From JANQHS01 sp965267505 (lineage in GTDB: Bacteria > Bacteroidota > Bacteroidia > Cytophagales > CCMP332), in contig OZ254081.1 of the NCBI GenBank assembly GCA_965267505.1, positions 806,001 to 870,000 of the forward strand: DNA of 64,000 nucleotides, in the 5' to 3' direction. Both the position numbers and the translations under genes were made by a program. Below are positions 1 through 8,735 of this stretch, piece after piece. Numbering within the stretch: position 1 is the stretch's first letter; each line of letters starts with the position of its first letter. The notes under the pieces are model-generated. The model searched no databases. It was not told the origin of the DNA and saw nothing but the letters and a program-made list of their open reading frames with translations.

Positions 1-884
1 GATTGAATATCCGCTCCCTTAATCATCAATTCAGGAAAAAAGAAATGATAATAAGGTCTCTTTAATAGATCCAGTTTTTCTGCCTCTACTTGGCCCGGGC
101 TTAAGTTAAATCCCCTCGCAAAGATGGAGGAATCCGCACTGGAAAATCCAACTTCATTAGCCTCAACTGTGTGAACACCATCGGCCAGGTTAAGCTTGTA
201 ATCGCTCAGGAATAATTCGTAGGACTCAGAGTATAGGAATTTTTTTGTCCCGAATTGCTGATTGTCAACCTTAAATCCTGAGAGATCCAGTGAAATCTTG
301 GAGGCAGTAAAACTTTCGATTCTATCCTCCTGATCGATGAAAAGATCAAATATTCCATCATCGATAACCAGATGGTCTATGATCAGGAATTCCATAAGAT
401 TTCTGATGATTGGAGCTACATCATCATATTGGCGTTCCTGCTGTGGTGCGGCTGAATCAATGTGGGCGAGGATTTTCACATCGGGTTTAACAAAAGCAAC
501 CTCTTTAAGCTCCACCCCAGATCCTCTTATTAGGTCAAGAACGTTAAAGCCTTTTAGGTGACAAGAAGGTACCTCTATTTCGTAAAGTGAGGTTCTAACT
601 TTTCCCTGCTTTTTCTTTTCTTCATAGAGGTCCAGATTTGGAATGAGTTTAAATCCTTTGAGTTCAAAGCCCATCTCCCAAACAAGAAGGTCGAACCTTT
701 CATATTGCAGCTCATAAATCCCTTCAGATCTTTCCTTTACCGTTTGCGTCAGATAGTCTCTCAGGTATGCTCCGGTACCCGCATAACTTCCCCAAAACAG
801 GATAACCAGAAGGTTTAATCCAATGGCCCACATCAGAATCTTTCTTAGTGTGGATCTTCTCTTATTAGAGTTTGCTTTCTTCAT
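1..884 (-). CDS. Membrane-anchored AsmA-like hypothetical protein (3' end cut by window edge)
   Basis: The frame is open on the minus strand from an ATG at 884 down to the window edge, giving about 294 residues without a stop, so the gene continues beyond position 1. It starts with a short Lys/Arg-rich segment followed by one hydrophobic helix at about residues 16-35, then a long soluble beta-rich region with phrases such as LVIDDGIFDLF. That is the look of AsmA/DUF748-type periplasmic proteins of Bacteroidota, but I cannot assign it to a family with certainty. It lies downstream of rarA on the same strand, 41 bases beyond the rarA stop codon. Function unknown. Confidence 0.6.
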   Translation of the reverse strand, partial: MKKANSNKRRSTLRKILMWAIGLNLLVILFWGSYAGTGAYLRDYLTQTVKERSEGIYELQYERFDLLVWEMGFELKGFKLIPNLDLYEEKKKQGKVRTSLYEIEVPSCHLKGFNVLDLIRGSGVELKEVAFVKPDVKILAHIDSAAPQQERQYDDVAPIIRNLMEFLIIDHLVIDDGIFDLFIDQEDRIESFTASKISLDLSGFKVDNQQFGTKKFLYSESYELFLSDYKLNLADGVHTVEANEVGFSSADSSIFARGFNLSPGQVEAEKLDLLKRPYYHFFFPELMIKGADIQ

Positions 885-925
885 CAAAAAACGGGCGCAA
901 AATTACCCATTAGAATGACCAAAGG

Positions 926-2182
926 CTATTTTTTTGAGCCCCAACGCTTCTCTTGTCTTCTATTTATTTCGTTTTCCCTTGTATTATCACCCGGGGAGTA
1001 AAATTTTGCCCCTTTCATATCATCAGGCAGGTATTGCTGATTGATAAAATTTCCCTCATACTCGTGACTATACTTGTAGGACTTACCAAAGCCCTTTTCT
1101 TTCATTAAACGTGTGGGAGCATTCCTAAGGTGCATTGGAACCGGCCTATTTCCAGATTTTTTTACTTCTTCAAGAGCTCGATCAATGGCCAAGTAGGCAG
1201 AGTTGCTCTTTTCCGAGGTAGCCAAATAGATCACGCATTCGGACAATATGATCCTTGCTTCCGGCATTCCTACCTTATTGATGGCTTCGAAGGTTGAGTT
1301 TGCCAATACCAGAGCAGTAGGATTTGCCAAGCCAATATCCTCGGCTGCGAGGATGACCATTCTTCTGGCTATAAATTTTGGGTCTTCTCCCCCATCTAAC
1401 ATCCTTGCTAAATAGTACAAGGCCGCATCAGGGTCCGATCCTCTCATGGATTTGATAAAAGCAGAAGCAATATCGTAATGCTCATCTCCCTTTTTATCAA
1501 AGTACATTCTTCTCTCCTGGGCAACGTCCTCAAGAAGCTTATGATCTATTATAATTTCCTTTTCCTTTGAAAAATCTGAACATAGCTCGACCAGGTTCAA
1601 CATTTTCCTTGCGTCTCCACCTGAGAAGACGAATAGTTCCTTCCAGTCCTTAACGCTGATCTTTTTCTTAGAAAGCTCAGAATCTTCTTTTAGAGCCCTG
1701 GATCCAATTTTTTTAAGGTCTTCAACTGAGAATTCTTTTAAGATATAAACCTGGCACCTGGAAAGAAGGGCTGAATTGACTTCAAAAGAGGGGTTCTCAG
1801 TGGTAGCACCCACCAGGATGATAGTTCCGTTCTCAACTGCTCCCAACAAAGCATCCTGCTGAGATTTATTGAACCTATGGATCTCATCAATAAAAAGGAC
1901 AACTCCATTGGAGTATCTGGCTTTATCGATCACTTCCCTTAGGTCCTTTACTCCACTTGAGATTGCACTTAAACTTTGATAAGGCTTTTGAATTTCTTTA
2001 GAAATAATCCTCGCCAATGTTGTTTTTCCAACTCCCGGTGGTCCCCAAAAGATCATCGAGGGAATCACACCCGATTCAATAGACCTTCTAAGAATTGCAT
2101 TCTTTCCTAATAAGTGGTCCTGTCCAATAAAATCCTTTAAGGATCCAGGTCTCACCCTTTCTGCCAATGGTTGCTCCCCCAT
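926..2182 (-). CDS. rarA: Replication-associated recombination AAA ATPase RarA (MgsA)
   Basis: This is a 418-residue clamp-loader-like AAA+ ATPase that acts at stalled replication forks. The N-terminus (LAERVRPGSLKDFIGQDHLL) is typical of RarA. Walker A GPPGVGKT is at residues 47-54, Walker B LFIDEIHRF near 97-105, and a sensor GATTENPSFE follows. The C-terminal half carries the family's tetramerisation region, including the HLRNAPTRLMKEKGFGKSY segment near the end. Length and domain order match full-length RarA. The gene is divergent from the EamA transporter. The sequence TAAATTCG, one mismatch from the TAnnTTTG box, lies only a few bases before the ATG, suggesting a very short leader. Confidence 0.95.
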   Translation of the reverse strand: MGEQPLAERVRPGSLKDFIGQDHLLGKNAILRRSIESGVIPSMIFWGPPGVGKTTLARIISKEIQKPYQSLSAISSGVKDLREVIDKARYSNGVVLFIDEIHRFNKSQQDALLGAVENGTIILVGATTENPSFEVNSALLSRCQVYILKEFSVEDLKKIGSRALKEDSELSKKKISVKDWKELFVFSGGDARKMLNLVELCSDFSKEKEIIIDHKLLEDVAQERRMYFDKKGDEHYDIASAFIKSMRGSDPDAALYYLARMLDGGEDPKFIARRMVILAAEDIGLANPTALVLANSTFEAINKVGMPEARIILSECVIYLATSEKSNSAYLAIDRALEEVKKSGNRPVPMHLRNAPTRLMKEKGFGKSYKYSHEYEGNFINQQYLPDDMKGAKFYSPGDNTRENEINRRQEKRWGSKK

Positions 2183-2252
2183 GCATCGAATTTAGGAAAT
2201 CAGATCGCTCCGTAAACAGTTTTTCTAGAAAGCAAATAGGTTTATTTGCAGC

Positions 2253-3137
2253 GTGAAAAATAAAATCCTGGTTCACGCGGCCTTATTCTCAGTTGCTCTG
2301 CTATATGGGGGCAACTATATCATTGCCAAAGGGATCATGCCTGGGATCTTTCATCCCAGCCTGATCATTCTTTTCAGGGTGATCTTTGGGCTATTCTTTT
2401 TTTGGGGCTTTGCACTTTTAAAAGAAAATGAAAAATTAAGATCAGCCCGTGATTATTTTCATCTCGCCCTGGCAGCATTGCTCGGAATAGCGGTTAACCA
2501 ACTTTTCTTTTTCAATGGATTGAGCATGACATCACCTTTCAACGCCAGTTTGGTAATGACCACAACTCCAATATTGGTCCTTCTGGCATCAAGGGTAATC
2601 CTAAAAGAGAAAATAAGCTGGACAAAATTGGTAGGTGTTCTTTTGGGCTTTTCAGGGGCTGTTCTGTTAATCCTGGTTACCTTCCAACAAGGAGCGGTGG
2701 GTACAGGGAATTGGAAAGGTGATGTTATGGTATTGATCAATGCAAGCTCCTATGGGCTATATCTAGTCGTGGTTAAACCTCTGATTCGACGATACCATAC
2801 CCATACGGTGGTCAAATGGTTGTTCCTTTTCGGAACTCTTTATGTTATTCCCTTTGGCATAAACTATTTGGACCCTGATCAGCTGACTCAAACACCTTCT
2901 TGGGCATGGTTGAACCTTTTATACATTTTAATAGGCGTAACTGTTTTGGCATATTTCCTGAATGCCTGGGCACTGAATTATGCAAGCCCGAGCCTGGTAG
3001 GGATCTATATCTACCTGCAGCCCGTTCTTGCCGGGATGATTAGTCTGATTTTGGGCATGGACGAGCTTTCCCCAGGTAAACTAATCGCAGGATTATTAAT
3101 CTTCCTGGGTGTCTATCTGGTTTCAATAAGGAGATAA
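2253..3137 (+). CDS. EamA-type DMT superfamily transporter
   Basis: This 294-residue integral membrane protein has about ten hydrophobic helices arranged as two EamA repeats, the fold of drug/metabolite transporters. The first repeat contains GGNYIIAKG and GLSMTSPFNASLVMTTTPILV, and the second contains YASPSLVGIYIYLQPVLAG. The substrate cannot be predicted. The start is a GTG; no ATG lies near it, and TTTATTTG, resembling the Bacteroidota -7 box, sits just upstream. It is divergent from rarA and convergent with the DUF2892 gene, whose stop codon directly abuts its own. Confidence 0.9.
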   Translation: MKNKILVHAALFSVALLYGGNYIIAKGIMPGIFHPSLIILFRVIFGLFFFWGFALLKENEKLRSARDYFHLALAALLGIAVNQLFFFNGLSMTSPFNASLVMTTTPILVLLASRVILKEKISWTKLVGVLLGFSGAVLLILVTFQQGAVGTGNWKGDVMVLINASSYGLYLVVVKPLIRRYHTHTVVKWLFLFGTLYVIPFGINYLDPDQLTQTPSWAWLNLLYILIGVTVLAYFLNAWALNYASPSLVGIYIYLQPVLAGMISLILGMDELSPGKLIAGLLIFLGVYLVSIRR

Positions 3138-3371
3138 TTATCTCCTTCTCTTCTTCTTTCCTCCGGAAACTGCCTTTTCTACAGTAGACCAGCCCGCGGC
3201 AAGGTATATTGGGCAAACGCTTGTAATACTCGTAGCCAGAAATATTATGGCAATAGAGCCCAGGATTATTAGTCCCCAACCGGAGATGACATCAACAGCA
3301 TACAGCGCAAGGATCATTAAAACAACAAAGAACCGAACCACTCGGTCCATACTTCCCATATTCTTTTTCAT
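3138..3371 (-). CDS. DUF2892 (YgaP-like transmembrane) small membrane protein
   Basis: A 77-residue protein with two closely spaced hydrophobic segments (about residues 12-26 and 30-47), then a conserved TSVCPIYLAAG stretch and a strongly basic tail (GGKKKRRR). This matches the DUF2892 / YgaP-like membrane domain, which is often encoded near sulfur-handling or rhodanese genes; no such partner is seen here. The Cys in TSVCPIY is the family's characteristic position. Role unknown. It ends directly against the EamA transporter stop. Confidence 0.8.
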   Translation of the reverse strand: MKKNMGSMDRVVRFFVVLMILALYAVDVISGWGLIILGSIAIIFLATSITSVCPIYLAAGWSTVEKAVSGGKKKRRR

Positions 3372-3485
3372 AAAAGAAATTTCCTTAAAAATTACATAAG
3401 AAAAAAGACCACTTTAAACAATCTAAGGAAGGTTTAGGTTTAACTGGGGATACTAATCTTACTTTATTTGCACAAAATTTTACAA

Positions 3486-4436
3486 ATGAGAAATCTACCA
3501 GCCCTATTAGCATTTTTAATTCTAATTCCTATTCTTTCTTTTTCTCAAGATGCAGATAGTACTGCAACTCTAAACAGAGATTCAGATAAAAAAGCAGCAA
3601 TACCAGATTCCTTGAAAAATTGGAAACACGATGCAACCCTGTCTATTGGCTTCAATCAGGCTGCATTTTCTTCAAACTGGACTGCCGGGGGTCAAAACTC
3701 GGTTGGTTTTACTTCCCAATTCTTGTACAATGGAAAATACAAAAAGGATAAAAAGAACTGGGTCAATATTGCAGACCTACAATATGGCTTCATAAATGTT
3801 GATGGGACCGGCTATCGAAAGAATATCGACAAGATCTATTTGGATACTCGGGTAGGTTATGAATTCAAACCAAAATGGAATGCAGTAGCAGGAGCTAATT
3901 TTCTCTCACAATTTGCTCCTGGCTTTAAATATGAAAACGATTCGTTGGACAGAGAGATCGAAACCCGGATTTCTGACTTTCTCGCTCCTGGATACCTGAC
4001 CATCGGCCTTGGTATTGAATACAATCCTACCAAATACTTTTCAGCTCGTTTGAGTCCTTTTGCTCCGAGATTCACCTTTGTAACGGATACAAATCTTTAT
4101 TTGGACGTACCTGATAATTATGGGGTTGAAATTGGAGAGACAGTAAGGGTCGAAAATGGTTTGCAAATCTTCATGGATTTCAACAAAGAGATCCTCAAAA
4201 ATCTAACCCTAAAAGCCAAGTACCTGGGATACTATAATTATGAAAAGGATTTTGACAACATGGACCACAGAATTGATGCCGTAATAGAAGCCAAGGTCAA
4301 CAAATTAATCAATGTCAGCCTAAACGGAATTGTAGTATATGATACTGATCAGGACAAGGATGTCCAATGGAACCAAGCGTTCACCCTGAACTTTGCCTAC
4401 ACCTTAAGGAACTACACACCCGAGAAAAAGAAATAA
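3486..4436 (+). CDS. DUF3078 outer-membrane protein with signal peptide
   Basis: The frame is open from a TTG at 3468, but the ATG at 3486 is preferred because a clean signal peptide follows (MRNLPALLAFLILIPILSFS, cleavage near FSQD). A TTTATTTG box at 3463-3470, resembling the Bacteroidota -7 element, would overlap the earlier TTG. From this start the product is 316 residues. The mature part has the DUF3078 signature (FSSNWTAGGQNSVGF) and alternating aromatic beta-strands ending near FTLNFAYTL, so an outer-membrane beta-barrel is likely. Function unknown. The last codons form one arm of a terminator hairpin. Confidence 0.88.
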   Translation: MRNLPALLAFLILIPILSFSQDADSTATLNRDSDKKAAIPDSLKNWKHDATLSIGFNQAAFSSNWTAGGQNSVGFTSQFLYNGKYKKDKKNWVNIADLQYGFINVDGTGYRKNIDKIYLDTRVGYEFKPKWNAVAGANFLSQFAPGFKYENDSLDREIETRISDFLAPGYLTIGLGIEYNPTKYFSARLSPFAPRFTFVTDTNLYLDVPDNYGVEIGETVRVENGLQIFMDFNKEILKNLTLKAKYLGYYNYEKDFDNMDHRIDAVIEAKVNKLINVSLNGIVVYDTDQDKDVQWNQAFTLNFAYTLRNYTPEKKK

Positions 4437-4456
4437 TTTTCTTCGGGTGTAACTTT
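4416..4456 (+). terminator. Rho-independent terminator after the DUF3078 gene
   Basis: ACACCCGA (4416-4423) pairs with TCGGGTGT (4443-4450), extended by GAAAA/TTTTC, and is followed by a short T-rich tail. The stem straddles the TAA stop at 4434-4436. It separates the DUF3078 gene from the ECF sigma operon that begins 34 bases downstream. Confidence 0.65.
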
Positions 4457-4483
4457 TCTGCAGCCCAGCAGTCTTCCCTGTAA

Positions 4484-4969
4484 ATGACCGCAAAAATATT
4501 CTCAGAAATGGTCGATAAAGTACAGGGTAAGTTGTACCGTTTTGCTTTTCATTTCTTGAATGACATACAGGAGGCTGAAGATGTCGTTCAGGAAGCATTA
4601 TCCAGAATTTGGGAAAAAAGGAACCAAATCAACCAGGTAGGAAGCATTGAAGCCTACATGATGACCATGGTCAAGAACCTAAGTTTGGATAGGGCGAAGG
4701 CAAAACAAAGGGTCAGGATGGTCCCAACATTGAATTCAGAGGTCGAAGAGGATTCAAGGGAACTAGAATCCACCATCACAAAAATCCGCCTCGAAATCAG
4801 AAACCTACCCGAGTCCTATCGATCCGCAATTCATCTAAGAGATATTGAAGGTTCAAGTTATGAGGAGATTTCTGATATTCTTGGCTTGAGTCTATCTGAT
4901 GTTAAAGTGAGGATCCACAGGGGAAGGAAAATATTAAAGGATAAAATTTTGAATAGTCATGAAGTCTGA
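4484..4969 (+). CDS. ECF-type RNA polymerase sigma factor
   Basis: This 161-residue protein has the two-domain layout of an extracytoplasmic-function sigma factor. Region 2 is at residues ~10-75 (YRFAFHFLNDIQEAEDVVQEAL), and region 4 with a helix-turn-helix is at ~105-155 (YRSAIHLRDIEGSSYEEISD, then VKVRIHRGRK). It is the first gene of a four-gene operon: its stop overlaps the start of the anti-sigma-like gene by 11 bases, and two DUF4252 genes follow. Control by the membrane-anchored downstream protein is the usual arrangement and is inferred here. The regulon is unknown. Confidence 0.93.
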   Translation: MTAKIFSEMVDKVQGKLYRFAFHFLNDIQEAEDVVQEALSRIWEKRNQINQVGSIEAYMMTMVKNLSLDRAKAKQRVRMVPTLNSEVEEDSRELESTITKIRLEIRNLPESYRSAIHLRDIEGSSYEEISDILGLSLSDVKVRIHRGRKILKDKILNSHEV

Positions 4970-5414
4970 AGCGATAAAAGAACTCCTGGAAAACTATTTC
5001 GCAGGCGATTCTAGTCTGGAGGAAGAGAAGCTCTTAAAAGAGGTCTTCAGGAAGAACCCCGGACTTTCAATAGAATTCCCTGAGGCCAGCTTATTTCTGG
5101 CATTTGCAATGGAAAAAGATATGGAACCTAAGAAATCGCTGGTTCCGAATCTTGAGCCTGCAACAAGAAATTGGACCTGGGTCAGGATCGCTGCCACCAT
5201 CCTCATCCTGATCGGAACTCTTTGGATCATAAAGCCTGAAATGTTTAACCAAAGAAATTCTCAGGTCTTTTATGAAGATTCCTTTTCGAATCCTGATGAG
5301 GCATATGAAGAAGCAACAAAGGCCCTGGCTATGGTTGGCAAAAAGATAAATTCTGGGAAATCAAATGCTGCTATGAGAGTGTACAAGATCAACAATGTTT
5401 TACCAGTAAAATGA
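4959..5414 (+). CDS. Putative membrane-anchored anti-sigma factor
   Basis: A 151-residue protein with an acidic cytoplasmic N-terminal part (about residues 1-68), one transmembrane helix near 73-88 (WVRIAATILILIGTLWII), and a short extracytoplasmic tail. It overlaps the sigma gene by 11 bases, which implies translational coupling. The size, topology and position match anti-sigma factors partnered with ECF sigmas in Bacteroidota, but there is no clear conserved zinc-finger anti-sigma motif, so the call rests on context. Its stop overlaps the next ATG by four bases. Confidence 0.65.
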   Translation: MKSEAIKELLENYFAGDSSLEEEKLLKEVFRKNPGLSIEFPEASLFLAFAMEKDMEPKKSLVPNLEPATRNWTWVRIAATILILIGTLWIIKPEMFNQRNSQVFYEDSFSNPDEAYEEATKALAMVGKKINSGKSNAAMRVYKINNVLPVK

Positions 5415-6007
5415 AAAAAATGAAGAAGACCATATCAATATACCTTTTGAGTATTGGTTTCGCATGGGCTCAGAGCCCACCGCTAAACCCATTCTTTGAA
5501 AAATACAAGGATGACGACCGTTTTACCCAAGTCTACATTTCCGGGAAGATGCTCAACCTGATCACCGAATGGGCTGAGGAAGAAGACGATGAGGATGAGG
5601 ATTACAAGCAGGAAATGGATGCAGTGAACACCACCCTTCGAAAATTGAATGGAATAAGGATACTCAGCATGGATACGGAAGGTCAAAAAAAAGTCCTTTC
5701 GGGTAACAATGGTCTTAATCCAAAGGACTTATACATTGAAGCAAGAAGCCTCATTGAAAAGGAACAATACGATGAGCTAATGACCGTAAAGGACTCAGAG
5801 GAAGAATTTTTGATCCTGATAAAGGAAAAGGGAGATATAGTTGAAGAACTTATCCTCATTGGCTACGAGACCGAAGACTGTTGCGATGAGGATAGCTTTT
5901 TTCTCTTATCGCTTTACGGAGAGATTGATCTAAAAGGAATCTCGGACATCGGTGAAGCCCTGGATATTGAAGAGTTGGAGAAACTTGAAAAAATGGAAGA
6001 CCAATGA
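5411..6007 (+). CDS. DUF4252 secreted protein (first copy)
   Basis: A 198-residue protein with a signal peptide (about residues 1-20, ending near AWAQS), then the DUF4252 pattern: NPFFEKYKDDDRFTQVYISG, a highly acidic run of Asp/Glu, a central IRILSMDTEG segment and a C-terminal ISLKGISD-type motif (GEIDLKGISD). Two Cys (ETEDCCDED) are adjacent near residue 157. The role of DUF4252 is unknown. It is coupled on both sides by four-base overlaps (ATGA), to the anti-sigma-like gene and to a second DUF4252 gene, so it is probably a target or a signal-sensing partner of the sigma system. Confidence 0.82.
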   Translation: MKKMKKTISIYLLSIGFAWAQSPPLNPFFEKYKDDDRFTQVYISGKMLNLITEWAEEEDDEDEDYKQEMDAVNTTLRKLNGIRILSMDTEGQKKVLSGNNGLNPKDLYIEARSLIEKEQYDELMTVKDSEEEFLILIKEKGDIVEELILIGYETEDCCDEDSFFLLSLYGEIDLKGISDIGEALDIEELEKLEKMEDQ

Positions 6008-6492
6008 AAAAGCTAATAATCTTAATGATATTGACCCTTTTGGCCGCCCTTGCTATTGATCTAAGAGCCGCCAATCCTGTTGACGATTTTGTAGAGCTAT
6101 ATAGGAATCGGGATGGAGGATTTCATTTGGATCTGGGCACTTCATTTCTTGAGGATGATGATGCTGAAAGGGATCTACTAGAGCGCGTTGATAAGGTTCG
6201 AATATTCAGCATGGATAAAGAGGCCTTTGGAGAAAAAAACAAGGAGCTGAAAAAATTCAAAAAGAAACTGAAGAAAGATGGCTTCGAATCCTATGTTAAA
6301 ATGAAAGATGGAGATTCGGATATCGAATTGCTCGCCAAATCAAGGAAGGAGGCCATCTCCAATTGGTTGATGCTGGTCGATGGTGAAGACAGCTATTTCT
6401 TATTGGAGATTGAAGGAAGTTTTTTCGAAAAAGACGTGGAAAGAATAGGCAAAAAACTCGATATGGAGCAATCCAAATTCATGAAGAATTAA
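6004..6492 (+). CDS. DUF4252 secreted protein (second copy)
   Basis: A 162-residue protein with an N-terminal signal peptide (hydrophobic 4-18, ending near LRAAN), followed by a diverged DUF4252 domain. It shares with the upstream copy the VRIFSMDKE segment and the C-terminal IEGSFFEKDVERIGKKL motif. It is the last gene of the ECF operon and is followed by a strong terminator. The pair probably arose by duplication; the second copy lacks the twin Cys of the first. Function unknown. Confidence 0.78.
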   Translation: MKKLIILMILTLLAALAIDLRAANPVDDFVELYRNRDGGFHLDLGTSFLEDDDAERDLLERVDKVRIFSMDKEAFGEKNKELKKFKKKLKKDGFESYVKMKDGDSDIELLAKSRKEAISNWLMLVDGEDSYFLLEIEGSFFEKDVERIGKKLDMEQSKFMKN

Positions 6493-6512
6493 ATTGATTG
6501 GAGGTCAATTTC

Positions 6513-6548
6513 AAGCCCGGAGCCATAAGGTTTCGGGCTTTTCTTTTT
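6513..6548 (+). terminator. Terminator of the ECF sigma / DUF4252 operon
   Basis: AAGCCCG (6513-6519) pairs with CGGGCTT (6534-6540) and is followed by TTCTTTTT. It lies 21 bases past the stop of the last operon gene and upstream of the fbaA promoter. Confidence 0.75.
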
Positions 6549-6566
6549 CCTTGAACTTAAACTCGA

Positions 6567-6574
6567 TATTTTTG
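6567..6574 (+). promoter_or_regulatory. Bacteroidota -7 box of fbaA
   Basis: TATTTTTG matches TAnnTTTG exactly and lies 19 bases before the fbaA ATG. I see no matching TTTG at -33, because the expected site lies within the upstream terminator's T-rich tail. Confidence 0.55.
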
Positions 6575-6593
6575 CGGGAAATCAGCTAACAAT

Positions 6594-7664
6594 ATGTCCA
6601 ATAGATTCAGTTCAGGTGTGGTTTGGGGGCAGGAAGCCGCAGACCTTCTTCAATATGCAAACGATAACGATTTTGCACTTCCCGCGGTAAATGTGGTTGG
6701 AACAAACTCTGTAAATGCTGTCCTGGAAACAGCTGCAAAGGTCAATTCTCCGGTTATGATTCAATTCTCCAATGGTGGAGCTCAATTTTTTGCAGGGAAG
6801 AGTCTGAACAATGACAACCAATTCTCAACTATTAATGGGGGGATATCAGGTGCACATCATGTTCACTTGATGGCAAAGGCATATGGGGTTCCGGTTATTC
6901 TTCATACCGACCATGCCGCTAAGAAATTATTGCCCTGGATCGATGGATTATTGGAAGCAGGAGAACAGCACTATGCTACCAACGGAGTTCCGCTGTATTC
7001 TTCCCACATGCTCGATCTTTCAGAAGAGCCCCTTGAAGAGAACATTGCTATTTGCAAGGAGTACCTTAAAAGAATGGATAAGATTGGAATGATCCTCGAG
7101 ATCGAGCTTGGCGTTACTGGTGGAGAAGAAGATGGAGTAGATAATACCGATGTAGATAGCTCAAGGCTTTACACACAACCGGAAGAAGTATGCTATGCCT
7201 ATGAGCAATTGATGGAAGTTAGTAACAGATTCACTGTAGCCGCCGCGTTTGGAAATGTTCATGGAGTCTATAAACCAGGTAATGTTGAGTTGAAACCAGT
7301 GATCCTAAAAAACTCTCAAGACTATATTCAGGAAAAACATAATACAGGAACCAATCCATTAAACTTCGTTTTCCATGGCGGATCAGGGTCTTCTCAAGAA
7401 GAGATCAGAGAGGCAATTGGATATGGGGTGATTAAAGTGAACATCGATACGGACATGCAATGGGCATTTTGGGAGGGGGTTAACAATTACGCCAAGGATA
7501 AAGAAGGATATCTTCAATCGCAGATCGGTAATCCGGAGGGGGATGACAAGCCCAATAAAAAATTCTATGATCCCAGGGTTTGGCTCAGGAAAGGCGAAGA
7601 AAACTTTGTTTCCCGTTTGACTCAGGCCTTTGAAGACCTAAATTGCATAGGAAGAAACGCCTAA
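6594..7664 (+). CDS. fbaA: Class II fructose-bisphosphate aldolase
   Basis: A 356-residue zinc-dependent aldolase that cleaves fructose 1,6-bisphosphate to glyceraldehyde 3-phosphate and dihydroxyacetone phosphate in glycolysis and gluconeogenesis. The zinc and active-site motif HTDHAAK is at residues 104-110, the EIELG motif near 169-173, the second zinc His in NVHGVYKPGN at 223, and the third in FHGGSGSS at 261. Its length and its long C-terminus place it in the class IIA (E. coli FbaA-like) subgroup. It stands between a terminator and a WYL regulator whose TTG start is 3 bases past its stop. Confidence 0.96.
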   Translation: MSNRFSSGVVWGQEAADLLQYANDNDFALPAVNVVGTNSVNAVLETAAKVNSPVMIQFSNGGAQFFAGKSLNNDNQFSTINGGISGAHHVHLMAKAYGVPVILHTDHAAKKLLPWIDGLLEAGEQHYATNGVPLYSSHMLDLSEEPLEENIAICKEYLKRMDKIGMILEIELGVTGGEEDGVDNTDVDSSRLYTQPEEVCYAYEQLMEVSNRFTVAAAFGNVHGVYKPGNVELKPVILKNSQDYIQEKHNTGTNPLNFVFHGGSGSSQEEIREAIGYGVIKVNIDTDMQWAFWEGVNNYAKDKEGYLQSQIGNPEGDDKPNKKFYDPRVWLRKGEENFVSRLTQAFEDLNCIGRNA

Positions 7665-7667
7665 AAA

Positions 7668-8678
7668 TTGCCCGCAAATAAGGAAGCATTAATCCGCTAT
7701 CGGATCATCAATCACAGTTTAAGGAATAGACAGAAGTTCTATCCTTCATTGGATGAACTCATTCGAGCTTGTGAAAATGCCTTGGGAAAGCCTGTTTCCA
7801 AAAGGACTGTTCAGGCCGACCTCGAAGCTATGAGGTATGATGAGCAGTTAGGTTTTAAGGCACCTATTGTTTATGATCCAAAAGAAAGAGGCTATACCTA
7901 CGGAGATCCGGATTTCAGCATAGATAATATTCCCCTTACTGGAGAGGATGTAGAGGCTCTGGAGTTTGCCACTAAGATTCTTGAGCAATTCAAGGGCATT
8001 GATCTTTTTCAACCCCTAAATGGAGCTATCGAGAAGATCTCGCAAAGCGTTAAGCTCAATCGCCATCTTTATCCGGAACAAGAGGATTACATAGAGGTAG
8101 AACGAAGTCCAGGCTATCAAGGGCAGGAATTCCTGGCTCCGATTGCTAAAGCCATAAGGGAAAAAAGGATCTTGAAGATCAATTATTCCAGTTTCAAGGA
8201 AAACGAATCAAAGGAACACCCCTACCTGCCCCTTATCCTAAAAGAATACAAAAGCCGATGGTATACCCTTGGGTTTCATGAGAAAAAGGAGAAGATCATA
8301 ACCTTCGCTTTGGATAGGATAATCGGTGTCAAGGAAACTGAAAAATTCAGCAAGGCCAATCCTAATTTCAGCAGTAAGAATTATTTCAAATATTCTTTTG
8401 GAATCACATCAACCGCAAAAGATGAACCAGAAGATGTTGAGATCTGGTTTTCCCCAAAGCAAGCTCCTTACATAAAATCCCAACCCATTCATCCTAGTCA
8501 AAGGACCCTGAAGGAAAATTCAAAGGGCCTTTGGGTCTCGTTGAAGGTCTATCCTTCTTATGAATTGATCTCCCAAATACTTGGATACGGAAGTTCAGCG
8601 CAAGTGAAGAAACCGAAAAGCCTGGTAAAAACTATCCGCTCGGAGATAAATGAGATCCTAAAAAACTATAAAAAATAA
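7668..8678 (+). CDS. WYL-domain transcriptional regulator
   Basis: A 336-residue regulator with an N-terminal helix-turn-helix (residues ~1-60, KRTVQADLEAMR as the recognition helix) and a WYL ligand-sensing domain at about 150-225 (ILKINYSSF, then SRWYTLGFHEKKEKIITFALDRI). The C-terminal region with PSYELISQILGYGSSAQV is the usual WCX extension. The start is TTG: no ATG occurs before residue 55, and MPANKEALIRYR is the conserved N-terminus of this Bacteroidota subfamily. It starts 3 bases after fbaA, so it is probably cotranscribed. The ligand is unknown. Confidence 0.88.
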   Translation: MPANKEALIRYRIINHSLRNRQKFYPSLDELIRACENALGKPVSKRTVQADLEAMRYDEQLGFKAPIVYDPKERGYTYGDPDFSIDNIPLTGEDVEALEFATKILEQFKGIDLFQPLNGAIEKISQSVKLNRHLYPEQEDYIEVERSPGYQGQEFLAPIAKAIREKRILKINYSSFKENESKEHPYLPLILKEYKSRWYTLGFHEKKEKIITFALDRIIGVKETEKFSKANPNFSSKNYFKYSFGITSTAKDEPEDVEIWFSPKQAPYIKSQPIHPSQRTLKENSKGLWVSLKVYPSYELISQILGYGSSAQVKKPKSLVKTIRSEINEILKNYKK

Positions 8679-8735
8679 CAACGCAGATAGGGTGCGTTAA
8701 GCCCACGCAGTTTTGGTTCATAAATAATATGAGCC

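Noticed and set aside
337..561. Small ORF opposite the truncated first gene, and similar shadow ORFs opposite rarA, clpC, pheT, dnaK, asnB and the T9SS genes
   Set aside because: They lie wholly inside longer, well-supported genes and show no domain; their length is expected by chance in those frames.
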